A program made the translations under genes and the position numbers. The notes beneath the pieces are model-generated. The model made no database searches. It was given only the letters and a program-made list of their open reading frames with translations, and was not told the origin of the DNA. From an uncultured Oscillospiraceae bacterium (GTDB lineage: Bacteria; Bacillota; Clostridia; Oscillospirales; Ruminococcaceae), in NCBI GenBank assembly GCA_934486875.1, contig CAKSPU010000024.1, positions 1 to 37,253 of the forward strand: 37,253 nt of DNA, read 5' to 3'. Positions 33,157-37,253 of this stretch are shown one piece after another (position 1 is the stretch's first letter; the number at the start of each line of letters is the position of its first letter).

Positions 33157-34707
33157 ATGTATATTGTAACTCCGAAACAGATGAAAGCTGCGGAAGCGAT
33201 GACCGATAAAAACGGGGTATCATACCTTGAGCTTATGGAAAATGCAGGTGCTGCCACTGCTGCGGAAATCATAAAGCGGCTCGATGTTAACGGGAAAAAG
33301 GCTATTGTGCTCTGCGGAAAAGGAAATAATGGCGGTGACGGATATGTAATAGCCCGTCATCTTGCGGACAAAGGCGCATTTGTGACAGTCGCACTCGCCG
33401 CAGAAAAGCCGCAGACGGGTATCGCTTTTGATGAATATAACAGGATATGCGGCAGTAAAAACATAAAAATACAGCCTTTGAATGATACGGAATTGCAGGG
33501 CTGTGACATAATAGCGGACGCTGTTTTCGGCACAGGATTTCACGGTGAGCTTCCCGATGATATAAAGAAAGCTTTCGGAGAGATATCCGTTTCCGATGCA
33601 TTCAAGCTTGCTGTGGATATTCCGTCGGGAGCTGACAGCGTTAACGGAAGCTGCCCGGATAATGTGCCGTATTTCGACGTGACCGTAACATTCGGCGCAG
33701 TAAAGGCAGGTATGCTCCATATGCCCGGAAGAAAGCACTGCGGCGAAATCGTCACGGCTGATATAGGAATAACCGATGAGATAATAGAAAAATCGGGCGG
33801 AGTTATGCTTATGGACGATGTGACCGCAGCCGTATCAGTGCCCGAAAGAGGGGAGATGTGCCACAAGGGCTGCTTCGGAAAGCTCCTCATAATTGCAGGC
33901 AGCAGCAGTATGAGCGGTGCGGCAGCAATGAATGTGACAGGTGCTCTCAGAAGCGGTGCAGGGCTTGTCCGCCTCGCATCAGTGCCAAAAGTAATCGACC
34001 GTGTCGGTTCTGGAATTTACGAATGCACCTTTACCGAGCTGAAACCAAATGAAAATGGGGGCATTTCAGAGGAAAATATTCCTGAAATATCCGAAACGAT
34101 AGGCAAAATGACCTGTGTTTCCCTGGGAAGCGGTATGGGTATGAGCGAGGACAGTTTGAAAATCACCGAAAGCGTTGTAAAAATATGCGGCGAAAAAAAT
34201 ATTCCCCTGATAATTGATGCTGATGGTCTAAACTGCCTTGCAGGGCGCATAGATATTATCAGGAACGCAAATTGCAGGGCTGTGCTGACCCCTCACCCTG
34301 CCGAGCTGGGCAGACTTCTCGGCATTTCATCGGCGGAGGTGCTGGCGGACAGGCAGGCTATGGCGAAAAAGCTTGCGGAGCTTACAGGTGCGGTGGTATG
34401 CGCAAAGGGATATCCCACCTATATCGTCTCTCCCGATGGCAGGACAAGAGCTTCGTTCACAGGTAACGGAGGGCTTTCCCGTGGGGGCAGCGGCGATGTG
34501 CTTACGGGAATAATTTCGGGACTTGTTTCCTCAAACCGCTGCGATCTGCCTGAGAACGGCGAAAAGCTTTTTGAAGCCGCAAGCGCAGGAGTGTACATTT
34601 TCGGAGCAGCAGCGGATATTGCCGCCGATGTGCTTTCAAAAACAGGAATGCTCCCAACCGACGCAGCTATGGCACTCCCTGACGTTTTCGCAAGGCTTGG
34701 AAAATGA
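33157..34707 (+). CDS. nnrD: Bifunctional NAD(P)H-hydrate repair enzyme (epimerase + dehydratase)
   Basis: A 516-residue fusion that repairs hydrated NADH/NADPH. The N-terminal YjeF_N (NnrE) epimerase spans about 1-210, with CGKGNNGGDGYVIARHL. The C-terminal ADP/ATP-dependent dehydratase (NnrD), a ribokinase-like fold, spans about 225-516, with KLLIIAGSSSMSGAAAMN and the catalytic-site motif GNGGLSRGGSGDVLTGIISG. The start MYIVTPKQMKAAE is chosen because GAGAGGA lies about 6 bases upstream; an ATG seven codons earlier lies in the preceding T-run. Confidence 0.95.
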   Translation: MYIVTPKQMKAAEAMTDKNGVSYLELMENAGAATAAEIIKRLDVNGKKAIVLCGKGNNGGDGYVIARHLADKGAFVTVALAAEKPQTGIAFDEYNRICGSKNIKIQPLNDTELQGCDIIADAVFGTGFHGELPDDIKKAFGEISVSDAFKLAVDIPSGADSVNGSCPDNVPYFDVTVTFGAVKAGMLHMPGRKHCGEIVTADIGITDEIIEKSGGVMLMDDVTAAVSVPERGEMCHKGCFGKLLIIAGSSSMSGAAAMNVTGALRSGAGLVRLASVPKVIDRVGSGIYECTFTELKPNENGGISEENIPEISETIGKMTCVSLGSGMGMSEDSLKITESVVKICGEKNIPLIIDADGLNCLAGRIDIIRNANCRAVLTPHPAELGRLLGISSAEVLADRQAMAKKLAELTGAVVCAKGYPTYIVSPDGRTRASFTGNGGLSRGGSGDVLTGIISGLVSSNRCDLPENGEKLFEAASAGVYIFGAAADIAADVLSKTGMLPTDAAMALPDVFARLGK

Positions 34708-34752
34708 TGCGTTCCGAATAAATTGCCCACAGTGGGCGGAAGGAACGTATTT

Positions 34753-35487
34753 ATGAAGCACTGCTTTCTTAAAATTTTTACTCCTATAATGATTGCGGCA
34801 GGGATCACAGCCTGTTCCGTGACCGAACTGACCGGTGCTCCCCGTCCTAAGCTTGACGGGGGATATGCCTGCAAATGCGAGGTAACAGCGGGGATAATCC
34901 CTCCCGGCGGCGACAGCAATGAGGAGTGTGAATTTGCCTTTTCGGGTACAGTTAAACGTCTTGGAAAGGGCTTCTGGGAAATGAGCATAACCTCTCCCGA
35001 TACGATTGCGGGAATGAAGCTCACCTCCTGCGACGGCGACCTTTCATCATCACTCGGGGAGCTGTCAATGGGTGTCAGTGCCGAAAATGTGTCGGATAAT
35101 TCCCCCGTGTCCGCACTGTTTGCCTCTCTCGATAAAATTGCTCTCGACCTTGAAAACGGTGCGGAGCTATCCTCGGGGGATAACGGCGGATGGGTATATG
35201 GCTGTGACGGCATAAATGCGGTGTTCGACGGTGACGGTGTCATAACCTCTATGGCTGTATCATCTCCGAAAATGACCGTGAATTTCTCGGAATTTTGTAT
35301 TTCTGAAGAGATAGTGACATCTGAAAGCGGCTCTGAAGCACCGACCACCGAAAGCACATCATCAAGCGTATCGGAAAGCATTTCTGCAACAGTGACCGCA
35401 TCTGAAACGGTTATCGTGACAACTGCGGAAACAGCAGCGACCGAATCTGGTTCGGAAACAGTCGGAACGGTAAGTACAATGGAATGA
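34753..35487 (+). CDS. Small lipoprotein with Ser/Thr-rich tail
   Basis: A 244-residue predicted lipoprotein. The signal peptide has a hydrophobic core and ends in ITAC, with the candidate lipidated Cys at residue 21. A compact domain with features such as YACKCEVTAG and GFWEMSITSPDTIAGMKL follows (to about residue 190); it looks like a small beta-rich module, perhaps LolA-like in layout, but I do not recognise a family. The last 55 residues are almost all Ser, Thr, Glu, Ala and Val. GGAAGGAA lies 7-8 bases before the ATG at 34753. It follows nnrD by 45 bases and may share its transcript. Confidence 0.75.
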   Translation: MKHCFLKIFTPIMIAAGITACSVTELTGAPRPKLDGGYACKCEVTAGIIPPGGDSNEECEFAFSGTVKRLGKGFWEMSITSPDTIAGMKLTSCDGDLSSSLGELSMGVSAENVSDNSPVSALFASLDKIALDLENGAELSSGDNGGWVYGCDGINAVFDGDGVITSMAVSSPKMTVNFSEFCISEEIVTSESGSEAPTTESTSSSVSESISATVTASETVIVTTAETAATESGSETVGTVSTME

Positions 35488-35492
35488 TTTTT

Positions 35493-35519
35493 GCCCGTGA
35501 GTGTTTCACGGGCATTTTT
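35493..35519 (+). terminator. Terminator after the lipoprotein gene
   Basis: GCCCGTGA (35493-35500) pairs with TCACGGGC (35506-35513), followed by ATTTTTT. The T-run touches parS site 5. Confidence 0.9.
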
Positions 35520-35535
35520 TGTTCCACGTGGAACA
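35520..35535. promoter_or_regulatory. parS site 5
   Basis: TGTTCCACGTGGAACA, identical to the four sites near parAB, here about 7 kb beyond parB, between two convergent genes. Confidence 0.95.
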
Positions 35536-35547
35536 TTTTATATTTTT

Positions 35548-36429
35548 TTACATCATCGAAAGAATATCCTCATCGGAAAGCTCAGGCTGTGCCGCACGGT
35601 TCAGAGCAAATGCAAGGAGATGAGCGGAGCGTTCGATCATCTTGTCAATATCTCTCGGCGTGACCATCATATTCGGCAGGTGCTTGTCAGGAGGAGTGCC
35701 CGTGATGCTGTGAACAATGCTGTGCATATCAACAACAGTGGGAATGCCAACGGCGATAACAGGCACCCCGAGAGTGTCACGGGACAGCTCCTTGCGGCGG
35801 TTCTGGACACCCGACCCGGGAGATATCCCGCTGTCGGAAAGCTGTATCGTTGTGCCGAGACGGGAAATATCATTGCAGGCAAGGGCATCTATCACAATTA
35901 CGCAGGAGGGCTTGATTTTTTCGCAGACAGCCTTTACAAGCTCCGAGGACTCGATTCCCGTCTGACCCATAACCCCCGTCAAAAGGACTGAGACCATATT
36001 TAAAGGCAGCTCCGACAGCACAGCTCCCGCATTTTCCCCCGCAATATGTCTTGTTGCAATTACCCTTTTGGCTGTAAGGGGACCCAGTGCATCGGGGGTT
36101 ATGCTTTCGTTTCCGAGAGCAGCTATGAGAATATGGCTCCTGTCGGGGATAAGCGCCGTCAGCTCGTCGGCAATATTCTGAGACTGCTCGCCGAAATCCT
36201 CGGGGTGAGCGGAAAGACGGTCGGTCTCGATAGTGATGTACGTGCCCTTGGGCTTGCCTATCCTGATGCCTGCAATGTCATCTGTCACGTTTATCTCGGT
36301 AATTGTGCAGACGCTGCTTTTTCGTATGCGCCGCTTTATCCCTTTTGGCAGGCTGTCCCTGTCGGGGTCTATCATCTCAACGGCAAGGTCTGTTCTGGAG
36401 TATTTTGAACTGCTCATAATAATGGTCAT
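35548..36429 (-). CDS. gpr: Germination protease GPR
   Basis: A 293-residue endopeptidase that degrades small acid-soluble spore proteins at germination. The N-terminal region SRTDLAVEM resembles the cleavage sequence of its substrates and propeptide, and the body has ALGNESITPDALGP, TGVMGQTGIES, VIVIDALACNDISRLGTTIQLSDSGISPGSG and GIPTVVDM, all family-typical. Two start codons are possible: 36429 (AGGA 5 bases before) or the ATG four codons later at 36417. Divergent pairing with rpsT is conserved in Firmicutes. The gene implies present or ancestral sporulation. Confidence 0.95.
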   Translation of the reverse strand: MTIIMSSSKYSRTDLAVEMIDPDRDSLPKGIKRRIRKSSVCTITEINVTDDIAGIRIGKPKGTYITIETDRLSAHPEDFGEQSQNIADELTALIPDRSHILIAALGNESITPDALGPLTAKRVIATRHIAGENAGAVLSELPLNMVSVLLTGVMGQTGIESSELVKAVCEKIKPSCVIVIDALACNDISRLGTTIQLSDSGISPGSGVQNRRKELSRDTLGVPVIAVGIPTVVDMHSIVHSITGTPPDKHLPNMMVTPRDIDKMIERSAHLLAFALNRAAQPELSDEDILSMM

Positions 36430-36516
36430 TCCTTTCCTGAACTGTTATGATGATAATATGTGCATAATCACCAAAATAATTCTCGAATCGACAGAAAAAA
36501 TTTATATGATAGGATA

Positions 36517-36545
36517 TTGAAAAAATATATGTGCGATGGTATAAT
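36517..36545 (+). promoter_or_regulatory. rpsT promoter
   Basis: TTGAAA (36517-36522) and TATAAT (36540-36545) with a 17-base spacer. The transcript would have a leader of about 175 bases containing hairpins, for example AAAAGCCA/TGGCTTTT (about 36638-36667) and GCGT/ACGC, which may be an autoregulatory target for bS20. Confidence 0.85.
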
Positions 36546-36726
36546 AATATTATGTCTGAAAGCGTCCGGGCCGACAAGTGGGCGTTTTCCGCAGGATTTG
36601 CAAGCGTGATTTCAGGGAACGATGTCATTACGCTCCTCAAAAGCCAACACCGTGTCTATGGCTTTTATTCACACACGATCCGAAATATTAAAAAATACTA
36701 CGAACAATTTTTTGGAGGTAATGATT

Positions 36727-36969
36727 ATGCCTAATATTAAGTCCGCTAAGAAGAGAGTAAAGGTTATCGCAGCTAAGACTCTTCAGAACAAGATGATAAA
36801 GTCCAACCTTAAGACTGTTATCAAGGCTGCTGACGCTGAGAAGTCTCCTGAGGCTGTAAAGCTCGCTATCAAGAAGGTTGACCAGGCTTGCGCTAAGGGT
36901 CTTATGCACAAGAACAAGGCTGCAAGAAAGAAGAGCCAGCTTGCTAAGAAGCTCAACGCTGCTCAGTAA
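36727..36969 (+). CDS. rpsT: Ribosomal protein bS20
   Basis: An 80-residue basic, helical protein of the 30S subunit, [19 protein letters not shown] onward, ending [11 protein letters not shown]. It is slightly shorter than the usual 85-88 residues. GGAGG lies about 9 bases before the ATG. Codon use is strongly that of a highly expressed gene. Earlier in-frame ATGs lie in the leader and are rejected. Confidence 0.96.
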   Translation: MPNIKSAKKRVKVIAAKTLQNKMIKSNLKTVIKAADAEKSPEAVKLAIKKVDQACAKGLMHKNKAARKKSQLAKKLNAAQ

Positions 36970-37023
36970 TTTTTGCATTTTAAACTGACTGATACAAGTC
37001 AGGCAGCAATATATGTATTCAAA

Positions 37024-37061
37024 GCCACTTTTGATGTTAATGTCAAAAGTGGCTTTTTTTT
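37024..37061 (+). terminator. Terminator after rpsT
   Basis: GCCACTTTTGA and TCAAAAGTGGC form an 11-bp stem with an 8-base loop, followed by eight T's. Confidence 0.95.
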
Positions 37062-37090
37062 GAAATTTGGGAGTATTATATATATGTAGA

Positions 37091-37249
37091 GGACGGGTTT
37101 CCCGTCCCGCTTTGATTAAAGCGTAACTTGATTGATTTGTTCGGATTGATATTTAATTTTGCTTGGGTTTGTTAGCGAGTATGCAAAGGGACAACCTAAG
37201 GAGAGGGGAAAGAAATAAACCCAACAAAAATGCAGACTTTCCCCTCTCC
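37091..37249. repeat. Cluster of palindromes at the right edge
   Basis: Three hairpins stand in a row in non-coding DNA: GGACGGG/CCCGTCC (37091-37107), CGCTTT/AAAGCG (37108-37123), and GGAGAGGGGAAAG/CTTTCCCCTCTCC (37200-37212 and 37237-37249). TTGGGTTT is also inverted as AAACCCAA between them. No gene is visible. They look like another dispersed repeat or the start of a mobile element that continues beyond the window. Confidence 0.65.
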
Positions 37250-37253
37250 TACG

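Overview
The window is a replication-origin neighbourhood of a low-to-mid GC Firmicute. Gene content (endospore protease gpr, remB, Noc, KhpB/Jag, a UgpC-type sugar ATPase) and the style of the dispersed repeats suggest the Oscillospiraceae/Ruminococcus group. That placement is inference from gene content and sequence style, not from a search.

Layout. (1) 1-1820: a large serine recombinase, probably the end of an integrated element whose body lies left of the window, followed by a dispersed host repeat and a terminator. (2) 1823-4600: rsmE, a lone FeoA-domain gene, a GH16 glucanase and a CmpB-type membrane protein. (3) 4660-4835: a 176-bp palindromic, MITE-like repeat. (4) 4849-15257, all minus strand: dnaA, dnaN, S4-domain gene, recF, remB, gyrB, a small membrane protein and gyrA. 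(5) 12928-13907 and 15258-15550: a bipartite oriC. It holds many TTTTCAACA-like DnaA-box candidates, a DnaA-trio element with flanking AT-rich DNA, an unexplained array of TTTTGTAAC motifs, and nested inverted repeats. (6) 15554-15901: a composite palindromic repeat block flanked by 20-bp direct repeats. (7) 16003-17823: a beta-helix-like lipoprotein lying between dnaA and rpmH, which are usually adjacent. (8) 18017-24603, plus strand: rpmH, rnpA, yidD, (second MITE-like repeat), yidC, khpB, mnmE, mnmG. (9) 24604-29316: rsmG, noc, parA, parB and an AraC/GyrI regulator, with four exact parS sites; a fifth lies at 35520. (10) 29392-36969: serS (minus), an RsuA-family pseudouridine synthase, a UgpC-type ATPase, bifunctional nnr, a lipoprotein, gpr (minus) and rpsT. 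(11) 36970-37253: the rpsT terminator and a series of palindromes.

How it works together. Most genes are transcribed away from oriC, so leading-strand bias is strong; the exceptions are the recombinase, feoA, serS and gpr. DnaA opens oriC, DnaN/RecF/gyrase serve the fork, and ParAB-parS plus Noc couple the newly copied origin to segregation and division. The rpmH-rnpA-yidD-yidC-khpB-mnmE-mnmG-rsmG block serves ribosome, tRNA and membrane-protein biogenesis.

The most interesting signal is the origin. No canonical TTATCCACA is visible in either intergenic part; a TTTTCAACA-type motif recurs instead, and the DNA-reading signature of DnaA is GGKNHSTV rather than the usual GGRDHTTV. This may be a co-evolved variant of initiator and box. 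It is accompanied by a second, unassigned motif array.
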